A stretch of 64,000 nt of DNA from Channallabes apus (lineage: Eukaryota; Chordata; Actinopteri; Siluriformes; Clariidae), in contig CM060112.1 in the NCBI GenBank assembly GCA_030522415.1, positions 5,403,501 through 5,467,500 on the forward strand, in the 5' to 3' direction. Below, piece by piece: positions 48,201 to 56,692 of the stretch (position 1 is the stretch's first letter; each line of letters begins with the position of its first letter). A program made the translations under genes and the position numbers. The notes beneath the pieces were generated by a model. It worked only from the letters and a program-made list of their open reading frames with translations. It was not told where the DNA came from and searched no databases.

Positions 48201-51200
48201 AAGAACTTTACAAGGAGAAGTTTAATTACAAGTAATCAAGATTCCTCCCACACCACCCGACTCCTCCGCTCCCTGCACTGGTTTCCTGTAGCTGCCCTGA
48301 TGCTGCCTACAAAGCTAAAAATCCACCTGCACCCATACATGGTTTACCGATTAATCAAGACATATTTGTTTCTTCAGTAACCCAGTCTAAGGATCTGCCC
48401 AATGATGGAACTTCAAAGCACTTTTTGTAAGTCGCTCTGGATAAAAGCGTTGTAAGATTCAAAATTCAAAGAACTTTATTAAACCCAGAGGGAAATTGGT
48501 TTATCTTGGTTACAGTTGCTCATTTTGTTGTTTTCCAAAAACAAAGGAAAATAGTAATAAATTAGACAAGGGAGTAAGAAATCAATAGTTCCCACATTGC
48601 ACTAATGAAAGGCACATCACCTGAGACATGATTGAATTTACAGATATTGCACTTGAAGAATGGTACTGTATGGCCCAAGGTCATGGGTAAACAACTGTGG
48701 AAACAAGTATTGTATTAATATAATATTGTATCATTACTGACAGTTACTACACACATAGTGTAAACATTACTGAGAAGAGTCCTATAATTTTATGGCCATT
48801 GGGAGAGAAAACCTTCTGTGGCGCTCACTTACGTAGTAGTCATCGGTTTCTGACTAAATTTGCTCTTCTGGTCAGAGAGCACACTGTATAGCGGGTGAGA
48901 AGGATTACCCAAGATTGATTGTATTTTTGAATAGAATCCGCCTTTTTGCTACAACCTCGACACCTCAAGCTCCAGGCCTAGCGCAGATTTATACCCTTGT
49001 CAAGTCTGATTCTGTCCGACACTTTCATATTGCAGCCCCAACAAACTACACTTGCTGCAACGGGTTCAAAGAACATCCGAAGAATAGTTCTGAAAATACA
49101 ACCGGCTCTTGTAGAGTGTCATTATGTTAAGTGACCGGTCCAGTTTCTTGACGAAATTAACTGAAGCATTGGTGTAAGCAAGGTTTTATCACGAACATCA
49201 GTATTCAGACCGCAGACATAACTACAGACATGTGTATGATTCTGACCCAGAACTTCAGCCTACTATTCATGCATGACATCACTTTGAGCTGGAAGCAGCA
49301 CGAAGCCAAGTGCCTGCAATATGTCACACTAAAATGTATGCTTTCATGTGTCTGATTCATATAAAGTCCGTGACAACGTTATATAGTTTTTTTCCATCTG
49401 ACTTGGCTTCAGGATGAAATTATAGATGGATGATGTCAGCAAATAATTTTAATAAAACTGAAGGCACACCAGACGAGTGCAGATCGGCGTTCTGTCCTTG
49501 ACAGCCTTTTCAATTAACAATTGAAAAACAATGTACAGTATTATTTTATTAAAATAACAAATAAAAAAAATTAATTAATCATAATAATCATAATAATAAT
49601 AATATGATTGGCAATATGATTTCTTGGTTTAGTATATTGTAGATCACTAATGCACATATTCAGCTGATGTCCGATTAAATTTAAAGGGCATCTATTATGC
49701 AGAATACATTTTTAGTCATGTTTGTACATTTACAGTACAGTAGGTCTCCAGTGTGCATGTATACACAAAAACATGAGATTAAATCTTTCCTTGCTGTTTT
49801 TGCACTTTTGAAAATTGACTATGACGAGGCAATCAGATTTTCCCTCCATTGTGATCTTATATACCTAGAGACTACCCACCCCCCCCCCCCCCCCCCCCAC
49901 CGACCCCGAGTCCTTAAACCTGCCAACTCAGCCATTCAGCGCCATTTTTAAGCGTTATGCTAGCAGGTAGTAACCTATTTTTCTTCAGCTCTTAGTTATG
50001 TTTAACTCTTATATATCGCTAAGAATTGAGCGTATCATCATTAATTATTAATTGTTTTACGCCGGTAGGCATCCAGTAAGTTGCATTACCGCCATAAATA
50101 ATGCAGCTTATTGGATGTCAACCACCAGAAAACAAGAACACAGGTTTTGATATTTTTGTTTATTGTTATTTTTTGTAACTGCATTTTCTTGGACGTTTAA
50201 AATACAGCAACAATAAACATAACTGTTCAGGACTTTATCAAGCAGTTCCCTACTGTTTTCAAACTTTCCCCACACGCACTTTTAACAAACAAAATAATAG
50301 GGAAATACTGTAAGAGTGTTCGGGGGCAGTTTGTTACAGATACAGACACTGAAACACTGCGTTTGGAAAAGGAGTGAAACAGAAAGAAATCCAAGCAGCC
50401 AGAATGCTGAGTTACGTTTCAGCTGGAACAATAACACACACATTTTGTAACTCCTCTAAGTCTTATACAAAATTGTCTTTTAAAAAGAATATTATATGTA
50501 ACAATTTAATTAATTCTTTTTGTGATTTGTCTAATAATTTGCTGAAACTTTTTATTTAAGTCTGGCTGTTTTTTTAATCCCCAGCCAAGCATGACTTTTT
50601 CTACTTCTGTTCTTTTAGTTTATCTACTAATACCCCTATCTCACCTATGCGGTTTCGCGCGGTGGTCGTAAGTACGGTTCATCATGATTCACCGCCATGA
50701 TGATTACTATGATTACGTTTCCATCTTTCACGGTAGATTACTCATTACCTCAAAAAAGTAATCCGAGTACTTTCTTTGTAATGCGTTACACCCAACACTG
50801 ACCAACACTAATGCTTCATGACAAAATTATCATTTTCTTTTTATATTCTAGATGAAGTTGGCAGATGAGGCGGTGAGTATGTCCTTAAAAAACATTAAAT
50901 TAGTCATTAAATCATCACACCTGTCTACGGAACATATATTGTGTCTATGTGTGTGGTTATAGTGTCCTTTGGAGAAAAGGTGTGCATGTGAGAAAGGAGA
51001 GAGAGGACCAAGTGGACCAGCTGTAAGTGAACACTAACCTAAAATAAAACATTTATATCATGATGGGCGTGGTCTCTTCCAGGATGACTCCACCTCCATT
51101 CACACAGCATCAGGTTGCACAGAATGGATGGATGAGAATATGAATAATATACCTGATACGTTCTCAGCTTTAGATATATTTTTGAGCGATGTCTCAGACC

Positions 51201-52132
51201 GCGATTATTAGAATACACAGCATAAAAGGTGCCAATATTTCCGGATCTGATTTTTAATGCACAGATGAAGTGAAATAAGTGTGAAGGGAAATATAACTCA
51301 TGTGTATTTAGATTGAATGAAAGCTGGAAGTGCCGTGAATCTAGTAGGCCATCCTGCGGAAATGGGGGCGATTAGACACGGGTTTGTGGGGGATTTCGAT
51401 TTCTTTTCTTGTTTCTTCTCTACACACACTGTCGTTCAGGGTAAAAGGGTGCTGAGATGTTTTTTAGTGTTCACCTCAAGTTCAGAGAATCCAGCGATAA
51501 TTAACCTGCAAGCTAAAACACATTCACTGGATTCTTTTTCTTTATGTATGGCATTTATTTATTCAATGAGTTTTATCAGGGAGAGGAAGCATTACTGCCT
51601 GTTGCGTAAGTCGTTTCTATAGATGTTGGTTAGTTCTCTGTAATTAAAGGATTCACTGAGAGTTTATATCCAGGGCATCTGTGGTGTGTGTGGGATTCCA
51701 AATAATGTGTGTTTTCTTTTAAAGGGCAAATACTTTTGTCGCCTTCTTTACATTTCTCTCTCTATGGCAGGGGAAAAGGGGTCGACCAGGAGATGATGGA
51801 AGTCCAGGAACAAAGGGGCAGAAGGTCAGAAAAACATAGAACATGCCAACATGGGTGTTAATCTTTGATTTTATTTGTATAGATGAAAAAAACCCTGAAG
51901 TGTGTGTATAAAGCATTGTTGGTCATCAGGACCCTCAATAGTAAATACAAAAGTTTAAATGTGCGGTGTCTGATATTTAATATTTTATTTCAGCATTTAT
52001 ACAATACTTGGGTACAGAATTTTCATTTTTATGTAACGAGTATTTTGTGTTCCTGTTTGCATAGACAAGATGTTTGATTATTTTAATGATTTCCATTTAT
52101 TTTATCTAATTATTTATTATACTCAATATACA

Positions 52133-52188
<56 letters not shown>

Positions 52189-53799
52189 TGGTGTGAAAAA
52201 CTATTTGCCCCCTTCCTGATTTCTTATTCTTTTGCATGTTTGTCACACTTAAATGTTTCTGCTCATCAAAAACCATTAACTATTAGTCAAAGATAACATA
52301 ATTGAACACAAAATGCAGTTTTTAAATGAAGGTTTACGTTATTAAGGGAGAAAAAAAAATCCAAATCTACATGGCCCTGTGTGAAAAAGTGATTGCCCCC
52401 CTTGTTAAAAAATAACTTAACTGTGGTTTATCACACCTGAGTTCAATTTCTGTAGTCACTCCCAGGCCTGATTACTGCCACACCTGTTTCAATCAAGAAA
52501 TCACTTAAATAGGAGCTACCTGACACAGAGAAGTAGACCAAAAGCACCTCAAAAGCTAGACATCATGCCAAGATCCAAAGAAATTCAGGAACAAATGAGA
52601 ACAAAAGTAATTGAGATCTATCAGTCTGGAAAAGGTTATAAAGCCATTTCTAAAGCTTTGGGACTCCAGCGAACCGCAGTGAGAGCCATTATCCACAAAT
52701 GGCAAAACATGGAACAGTGGTGAACCTTCCCAGGAGTGGCCGGCTGACCAAAATTACCCCAAGAGCGCAGAGACAACTCATCCGAGAGGCCACAAAAGAC
52801 CCCAGGACAACATCTAAAGAACTGCAGGCCTCACTTGCCTCAATTAAGGTCAGTGTTCACGACTCCACCATAAGAAAGAGACTGGGCAAAAACGGCCTGC
52901 ATGGCAGATTTCCAAGGCGCAAACCACTTTTAAGCAAAGGACATTAAGGCTTGTCTCAATTTTGCTAAAAAACATCTCAATGATTGCCAAGACTTTTGGG
53001 AAAATACCTTGTGGACCTCCGAGACAAAAGTTGAACTTTTTGGACGGTGCGTGTCCCGTTACATCTGGCGTAAAAGTAACACAGCATTTCAGAAAAAGAA
53101 CATCATACCAACAGTAAAATATGGTGGTGGTAGTGTGATGGTCTGGGGTTGTTTTGCTGCTTCAGGACCTGGAAGGCTTGCTGTGATAGATGGAACCATG
53201 AATTCTACTGTCTACCAAAAAATCCTGAAGGAGAATGTCCGGCCATCTGTTCGTCAACTCAAGCTGAAGCGATCTTGGGTGCTGCAGCAGGACAATGACC
53301 CAAAACACACCAGCAAATCCACCTCTGAATGGCTGAATAAAAACAAAATGAAGACTTTGGAGTGGCCTAGTCAAAGTCCTGACCTGAATCCTATTGAGAT
53401 GTTGTGGCATGACCTTAAAAAGGCGGTTCATGCTAGAAAACCCTCAAATAAAGCTGAATTACAACAATTCTGCAAAGATGAGTGGGCCAAAATTCCTCCA
53501 GAGCGCTGTAAAAGACTCGTTGCAAGTTATCGCAAACGCTTGATTGCAGTTATTGCTGCTAAGGGTGGCCCAACCAGTTATTAGGTTCAGGGGGCAATTA
53601 CTTTTTCACACAGGGCCATGTAGGTTTGGATTTTTTTTCTCCCTAAATAATAAAACCCCTCATTTAAAAACTGCGTTTTGTGTTTACTTGTGTTATCTTT
53701 GACTAATAGTTAAATGTGTTTGATGATCAGAAACATTTTGTGTGACAAACATGCAAAAGAATAAGAAATCAGGAGGGGGGCAAATAGTTTGTCACACCA

Positions 53800-53861
<62 letters not shown>

Positions 53862-55332
53862 ACAGTATTTATTATTTTGTATATTTTGTTATACTTTATT
53901 GCACATTATAATAGGAACAGGTCATATTATTAATAGAAAAGTTCATAGTTTAAACACCTGCATGAATGTAAATGTTAATATTAATAATATTATAATATTA
54001 ATAATGAGAGATATCAGAGAAATATTAATAATAAATAAAGGTTAATAACTAGAGTGTTTTAATCACCTAAAAGACACAAATGGGAAGAATCAGAGAGTGT
54101 TTATTATGTAGGATGTTAATGCAGTTCAGAGTTCCTCTCAGCTTTTTCTTTGTCAATTACAATCCCATATACGAAAAATGTCTTTATTGTTATTCTAAAA
54201 TGTGAGAAAATGTGGAACATACAGTACGGTATAATGACATCAATCTCTTTAGGATAGTTTACATCTATAGTTTCCCTATTTTACATAAAATCTGATGATT
54301 TATATAAAATCTGACTTCGTGCTTCCTGCAGGGTGAAGGCGGGCAGCCTGGACTGCAGGGGTTAAACGGCGGAGAGGTCAGTCTACATTTTATTATTGTT
54401 TTTTATTTATTTATTTATTTTTATGAAAATCATTGCAGTATGTAACATGGATTATAATTCTTTGTCATTGCTGTTCTTTCTGTCATCAGGGCCAATCAGG
54501 AAGTAGAGGAGAGAAGGTACGACTCATGGTGGCTCAGTTCAGTGTTTCAGTTTTTGCTACATTCAGTTAGTATCATATGTTATCATACCGGATCTGCTAT
54601 AACCTGCTATGACCTGCTATAACCTGCCCAATTCATGCCACGCCTTTCTGTTCATTGTTACTCAGCACTTAGACATGTATTTAAATCATTGCCTGTTTTT
54701 TCCCAGGGAGAGAGAGGAGAATGCGGGATGCCTGGTGTCAAAGGAGACAGAGTGAGAATGCAACTCTACACACACACACACGCGCGCGCACGCACGCACA
54801 CACACACACACACATAATTTCAACTCTAAATGGAATTAATTTTGAGTCCGATGTTTTGTGTGATTGTTTTCTAACAGGGTCCTGAAGGTCCAGTGGGCGT
54901 CAGTGGAAACAGAGGACAGCAGGTTTGGTGTTTATATGTAGTTATATAAATTGTCTCACTCACTCCAACACATTTTCCTGCAGTTATAGAGATCAACAGT
55001 TTTCGTTTGTTAATTAATGAAGTAAATAATGAGGCAGTGAGAGCCGTGCGGGAGGCAGAACACAGACAGAGGCAGTGGATAAGGGAAAAGAAGGGATCTT
55101 TTGAGGCCAGTTTATAGGGACAGGAGATAGATAAACAAACAAACAAATAAATAAATAAATAAATGTCTACAATAGGTAGACATCTGCAAATCTGAAACAA
55201 AAACATCATGACCATCTATTATCTTCTTCATATGACTGTGTAGGCGTGTGTTCTCATGTTTTTCGGTGGTTGTTTTAGGGTTTGCCAGGACCTAACGGTG
55301 ACGTTGGACCCCAGGGACCAGCAGGACACAAA
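27038..55332 (+). CDS. col28a1-like: Collagen with N-terminal vWA domain, collagen XXVIII-like (5' part)
   Basis: Ten coding exons join in frame into 367 residues and the gene continues past the window. Residues 1-19 are a signal peptide. Residues 22-35 are an acidic run (DDYEEDYDEEEEEE) followed by a basic stretch. Residues 65-250 form one vWA domain with a MIDAS site: DSSES at 74-78, Thr in GQGTYVTY and Asp in LLYDGVSHP. A Cys-rich link (CPLEKRCAC) leads to Gly-X-Y repeats, whose exons are 54, 45, 27, 45, 45 and 54 bp, as usual for collagens. The product is secreted to the extracellular matrix. A single vWA before the helix and its sequence fit collagen XXVIII; fish carry several paralogues, so the symbol is provisional. 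Introns are large and repeat-filled. Confidence 0.85.
27213..28699. other. Collagen intron, no element recognised
   Basis: AT-rich non-coding sequence. At 27560-27770 the words TTAGCTAA/GTTAGC recur, and at 28195-28320 a loose series of TATAGTG/CATAGTG words appears. No coding support. Confidence 0.5.
28700..29170 (+). pseudogene. Mariner-type transposase remnant
   Basis: GAGGGGTGTTCAAGTCAAAC opens the remnant like a mariner terminus. Broken frames give YWHMENELQTQYRNET, PGRDDSEPTAV, LSVGTVHTIIHQ and then YSPDLAPNYFHIFGSLNEFL, the last catalytic region of mariner transposases. Much of the middle is deleted and many stops are present. Confidence 0.7.
29483..29864 (+). mobile_element. tRNA-derived SINE, full length (copy 3)
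   Basis: Starts near GGCGGCACGGTGGTGTAGTG and ends in (GAAT)n. A perfect 11-bp duplication AAATAATTAGT flanks it (29472-29482 and 29865-29875). Confidence 0.92.
30061..30635 (+). CDS. col28a1-like: Collagen gene exon 3: entire vWA domain
   Basis: This is a single 575-bp exon from acceptor TTTTTCTCAG to donor GTGAGT. It encodes DGCSLELAFLLDSSESAK through TKIINEL, with the three MIDAS motifs and sequons NLT and NES. Phase in is 1 and phase out is 0. Confidence 0.95.
30930..31304 (+). mobile_element. tRNA-derived SINE, full length (copy 4)
   Basis: Starts GGGCGGCGCGGTGGTGTAGT and ends in GAATGAATTAATTA. A 12-bp duplication ATTATATATACA flanks it (30918-30929 and 31305-31316). Confidence 0.92.
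31856..32461. mobile_element. PIF/Harbinger-like MITE inside the hAT element
   Basis: Inverted termini of more than 45 bp start TGGCGCTTTTCCACTGCATG on the left and, on the opposite strand of the right end, TAGCGCTTTTCCACTGCATA. The 3-bp duplication TTA (31853-31855 and 32462-32464) fits the TWA target of Harbinger elements. No transposase is present. Confidence 0.8.
32580..32815. repeat. Dispersed repeat segment shared with 50629-50696
   Basis: AATGAACCGTACTTATGGCC then CCGCGCGAAACCGCATAGG and AGATAGGGGTATTA is found again inverted near 50629 with few changes. The class is unknown. Confidence 0.5.
32937..36591. other. Collagen intron rich in unclassified repeats
   Basis: No gene was found. 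33413-33475 is an inverted copy of the short repeat at 26836. Between about 33930 and 35400 the text (TTATTATGCAAAATTCACTT on the left, GACATTATGCAAATATGTTA on the right) resembles a large decayed DNA transposon, but termini could not be paired. From 36370 on, GTGTGTTTACATGAACCC is another transposon-like motif, with TCATGTAAACAG near 38704. Confidence 0.45.
35060..35140. repeat. Two 43-bp tandem units of GC-rich sequence
   Basis: GTGCGCATGCTCCGTGCCC and ACACTTCG recur 43 bp apart. The pair is bracketed by the word TTTTCCCCTCGGGGC at 35004 and 35142. Confidence 0.75.
36662..38243 (-). mobile_element. Tc1/mariner element, complete ends, DD34E, one frameshift
   Basis: The inverted termini begin CAAACCGGATTCCAAAAAAG at both ends and sit in TA duplications (36660-36661 and 38244-38245). 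An inner repeat, AACAAATCCCAAAAAAGTTG near 36848 and its inverse near 38032, gives an IR/DR layout like Sleeping Beauty-type elements. It is 1582 bp long. Confidence 0.94.
36882..37891 (-). pseudogene. Tc1 transposase, nearly intact, one frameshift
   Basis: The likely start is ATG at 37891 (MGRGSPIPTMLRRKIVEQ). An N-terminal paired-like HTH region (TQRKIAKTLQLSSSTVHNII) is followed by a GRKT-type motif. Catalytic residues are all present: WSDESRF, QQDNARPH and SPIENIW, the last two 34 residues apart. The frame shifts near 37195-37215, after VLEQHLI, and resumes with LFQGRPCIF through RRGDATQW-stop. The protein cuts and pastes the element at TA sites; this copy cannot make it without a frameshift correction. 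Confidence 0.9.
38481..39832. other. Collagen intron
   Basis: Non-coding. 38785-38875 is a SINE 3' fragment on the - strand (ACCGCTTTATCCTGTGTACA, then ACACCCTGGACGGGGTGCCA). The rest is AT-rich with no recognised feature. Confidence 0.5.
40568..40628 (+). pseudogene. tRNA-Glu-like sequence
   Basis: CGCTGGTTTCATGGTTAGGA, then CCGCGCTCTCAAGTGGGAG and GGGTTCGATTCCCG follow the tRNA-Glu(CTC) pattern, including the TTCGATTCC B-box. The acceptor stem is not formed, so it is a tRNA-derived relic. Confidence 0.45.
40766..41047 (+). repeat. Two tRNA-like modules with degenerate B-box
   Basis: AATGCTTCGCGTGTATGATG at 40766 and AATGCTTCGCGTGTATAAGG at 40995 are each followed by GGTTGAATAC and CGGCAT. 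The second is the cleaner. CA runs and unrelated sequence lie between. Confidence 0.5.
41057..41127 (+). pseudogene. tRNA-Glu(CTC) pseudogene
   Basis: The order TCCCTCATGGTGTAGTGGTT, AGGATACGGCGCTCTCAG, GAGTTCGATTCCCGG and TCTGGGAA matches tRNA-Glu with anticodon CTC. The acceptor stem has two mismatched pairs, and the anticodon and T stems one each, which suggests a pseudogene or SINE head. Confidence 0.5.
41163..41237. repeat. (TA)37 microsatellite
   Basis: A pure TA run shortly after the tRNA-like cluster. Confidence 0.95.
41390..41455 (+). repeat. Short dispersed repeat, copy b
   Basis: ATACTGTGTATGACTGTGTA then GTGACAAATAAAATTTG, as at 26836 and, inverted, at 33413. Confidence 0.6.
42222..42281. 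repeat. (TA)30 microsatellite
   Basis: A pure TA tract, followed by a dispersed repeat at 42282-42400 (CTTACAGATGCCCTTATCTA, GGTTAAGGGATTTGCTCAAA) also seen near 21640 and 45620. Confidence 0.9.
42887..43330 (+). pseudogene. Tc1-like remnant with transposase N-terminus and an unfilled insertion site
   Basis: It starts TACACTACCCTTAAAGTTTT. The coding relic at about 43185-43320 reads RSSFRVISLKNDQLTAAQIR and SRSSRNISISTV, the N-terminal helix region of a Tc1 transposase. GATTTATTTTCTACATTCTA at about 42941-42961 is the unfilled version of the 36661/38244 junction. Confidence 0.75.
43331..47713. other. Collagen intron, mostly unclassified
   Basis: No gene is recognised. 44640-44960 is a probable diverged repeat related to 11930-12270. 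45605-45720 is a dispersed repeat (GGGCCTTACCCAAGGGCCCA). 46335-46405 is a SINE middle fragment on the - strand. (GA)n lies at 47651-47675. Confidence 0.45.
45476..45581. repeat. 10-bp tandem repeat
   Basis: Units TCAATCATCC and TCATTCATCC alternate about ten times, ending in TCATTCATTC. Confidence 0.9.
47726..48071 (-). mobile_element. tRNA-derived SINE, full length (copy 5)
   Basis: On the - strand it begins GGCGGCGCGGTGGTGTAGTG. A short stretch after the B-box is shorter than in other copies. A perfect 12-bp duplication TTTATTGTATCA flanks it (47714-47725 and 48072-48083). Confidence 0.92.
48230..48470 (+). mobile_element. LINE 3'-end fragment
   Basis: CTCCGCTCCCTGCACTGGTT encodes the LRSLHWFPV-like end of a LINE ORF2. 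AAGTCGCTCTGGATAAAAGC is a common teleost LINE 3' end. It is heavily truncated and the clade is not assigned. Confidence 0.5.
48471..50851. other. Collagen intron with unclassified repeats
   Basis: At 48471-49130 a dispersed repeat starts TTCAAAGAACTTTATTAAAC. AAAGGGCATCTATTATGCAG at 49682 suggests a DNA transposon terminus. A run of about 20 C lies at 49879-49898. 50629-50696 repeats 32740-32812 inverted. Confidence 0.45.
50852..50872 (+). CDS. col28a1-like: Collagen gene 21-bp micro-exon
   Basis: Encodes MKLADEA, phase 0 at both ends, between acceptor TATATTCTAG and donor GTGAGT. It fits the reading frame exactly; its small size makes it less certain. Confidence 0.7.
50963..51022 (+). CDS. 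col28a1-like: Collagen gene Cys-rich link and start of triple helix
   Basis: Encodes CPLEKRCACEKGERGPSGPA. The three cysteines may bond chains at the start of the helix. The donor is GTAAGT. Confidence 0.92.
51023..51770. other. Collagen intron
   Basis: Non-coding between two short exons; no element recognised. Confidence 0.6.
51771..51824 (+). CDS. col28a1-like: Collagen Gly-X-Y exon, 54 bp
   Basis: Encodes GKRGRPGDDGSPGTKGQK, six triplets. 54 bp is the typical fibril-collagen exon unit. Confidence 0.92.
52133..52185. repeat. (TA)n left of a Tc1 insertion
   Basis: This TA tract abuts the left terminus of the Tc1 element at 52186. Its counterpart at 53803-53855 abuts the right terminus. 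Confidence 0.95.
52186..53802 (+). mobile_element. Tc1/mariner element, complete ends, DD34E family, inactive
   Basis: Termini CAGTGGTGTGAAAAACTATT and, inverted, CAGTGGTGTGACAAACTATT are embedded in a TA tract. It is 1617 bp long and sits in a collagen intron in the same orientation as the gene. Confidence 0.93.
52564..53584 (+). pseudogene. Tc1 transposase with two frameshifts and a lost catalytic Asp
   Basis: The frame starts MPRSKEIQEQMRTKVIEI and includes the HTH region KGYKAISKALGLQRTAVRAI. It shifts near 52707, continues with SGRLTKITPRAQRQLIREA to about 52947, and shifts again before LFGRCVSRYIWRKSNTAF. The rest is open to KGGPTSY-stop. The first catalytic block reads LWTSETKVELF, with Ser where Asp is expected. 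QQDNDPKH and SPDLNPIEMLW are kept with spacing 34. Confidence 0.88.
53803..54331. other. (TA)n and AT-rich collagen intron
   Basis: (TA)26 at 53803-53855, then sequence rich in AATATTAATAATA words; no coding signal. Confidence 0.6.
54332..54376 (+). CDS. col28a1-like: Collagen Gly-X-Y exon, 45 bp
   Basis: Encodes GEGGQPGLQGLNGGE between acceptor CTTCCTGCAG and donor GTCAGT. Confidence 0.9.
54490..54516 (+). CDS. col28a1-like: Collagen Gly-X-Y exon, 27 bp
   Basis: Encodes GQSGSRGEK between acceptor GTCATCAG and donor GTACGA. Confidence 0.88.
54707..54751 (+). CDS. col28a1-like: Collagen Gly-X-Y exon, 45 bp, with Cys
   Basis: Encodes GERGECGMPGVKGDR. A Cys inside the triple helix is unusual and could link chains. 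The next intron starts with (CA)n/(CG)n. Confidence 0.9.
54878..54922 (+). CDS. col28a1-like: Collagen Gly-X-Y exon, 45 bp
   Basis: Encodes GPEGPVGVSGNRGQQ between acceptor TTTTCTAACAG and donor GTTTGG. Confidence 0.88.
54923..55278. other. Collagen intron
   Basis: Non-coding; includes (AAAC/AAAT)n at 55134-55163. No element recognised. Confidence 0.6.
55279..55332 (+). CDS. col28a1-like: Collagen Gly-X-Y exon, 54 bp (last seen)
   Basis: Encodes GLPGPNGDVGPQGPAGHK between acceptor TTGTTTTAG and donor GTAAGC. All sequence after it in the window is repeat or non-coding, so the next exon lies beyond 64000. Confidence 0.92.
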
Positions 55333-55465
55333 GTAAGCCGGATACACACACATCTCTTACACACTGTATTTTACCAAAGCAGCATTATTATCAGTAGAGA
55401 ATTACAATACAATCACAGCTCAGGTTTCTGGCACGTGTTACTGCAGGTACATTAATAAAGACTAA

Positions 55466-56179
55466 GGCTGAATCCCATTTCTACCCCTTACCCCTTCACA
55501 TAGCCCTACCCCTCCGTTTGGCGCGTTCACGTGAAGGGGTAGGGGTGTCTCATTTCTCTTTTGGTTGGAGGGGGAGGGGGAAGGGGAAGGGCCAGATAGC
55601 CCTCCAAACGAAGATTTTTCAGGACCTCACTTCAAACGAAGGGCTAAGCGAAATTTTCAACATGGCGGCTCACTCGAGCAAACAGACCCATAAATGTAAA
55701 TTTTTGCCATAAATAAAGATTTTTATGACAAGTTTTCATTATATGTATATTACCTCTAGTCTTGTGTTTGTGTTTATGGTGATGTTCTGTAAAGAAATGT
55801 TTGCAAAAAAATCGCTAAAGTTTGCTAGCGGCTAGCACCGATTGCACGATATTACAAATATATATTTTATTTTTATATATTTTTATAATTTATATTATGT
55901 ATAGGGATGAAATACGGCGCGAAAAAACTTTGGGAGTGAGTAATCTCTCTCTTATTGCAATGTGTGATAAACATCGGCGCATGTCCTTTAACGTAACATT
56001 AGGAACTAGTGACAACGTATGATGACGTATAACAGTGTTGTAGTGGTGTCCCATTTCTTAGGGGAAAAATTTAAACCCTTCCCCTTTCCACTTCGTTTCA
56101 AGGGACAAGGGGAAGGGGAAGGGGTAGGGGAAGGGGAAGGGGAAGGGGAAGGGGTAGAAAATAGAAATGGGATTCAGCC
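55466..56179 (+). mobile_element. Harbinger-like MITE, copy 1 (714 bp)
   Basis: Ends GGCTGAATCCCATTTCTA and the inverse TAGAAATGGGATTCAGCC carry TAA on each side (55463-55465 and 56180-56182). Subterminal stretches are runs of AAGGGG/CCCCTT. The interior contains ACATGGCGGCTCACTCGAG and a GATGACGTATAAC motif but no transposase. The 3-bp TAA target and inverted termini fit PIF/Harbinger non-autonomous elements. Confidence 0.85.
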
Positions 56180-56264
56180 TAAAGCACAGTACAGTGTAGA
56201 CTTGGCACTAAATATAACAAGCCTCGAGTGTCTTGGATGCAGAGTCGAGTAAAGCCTGCAGACT

Positions 56265-56582
56265 GGATCTAGCTCACTATGTTGACTCTAACAGTACACT
56301 AGTTAAAGGGAACCTTGTGGACTACATTCATTCGGCCGAGACTGGTCTCTGTGCCGTGTCTAGTGCATTACATGAGCTTAGATTAGTCTACCGCACAGGG
56401 TCTAGTTCACTACACAGGAATGGACTAATCCACTATAAAGGGTCAAGTTAATACAGTATAGTATATATTGTAGTTATCCCAGTCAATATAATGCACCAGG
56501 CTATAGTGCAGAAGGCTAGTATTGTGCACTTGCCTCAGTCTCTATAGAACACTAGCCTAGTCTAAATATTGCCATAGACCCA
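56265..56582. repeat. Degenerate edge of the 23-bp satellite
   Basis: Diverged monomer-like words recur at about 23-bp or multiple spacing: GGATCTAGCTCACTATG, GTGTCTAGTGCATTACATGA, GGTCTAGTTCACTACACAGG and CAGTCTCTATAGAACACTAG. They lead into the regular array. Confidence 0.6.
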
Positions 56583-56692
56583 ATCTATATAGTGCACTAA
56601 GCTCAGTCTATATAGTGCACAAATCTTATACTATATAGTGCACTAAGCTCAGTCTATATAGTGCACAAATCTTATACTATATAGTGAACTAA
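56583..56692. repeat. 46-bp satellite, left part
   Basis: About two regular units precede the MITE at 56693. The last ends in the variant ATAGTGAACTAA, whose TAA is the target duplicated by the MITE. Confidence 0.92.

Noticed and set aside
51317..51622. 101-codon frame in a collagen intron
   Set aside because: No Gly-X-Y pattern, no splice sites and no recognisable domain.
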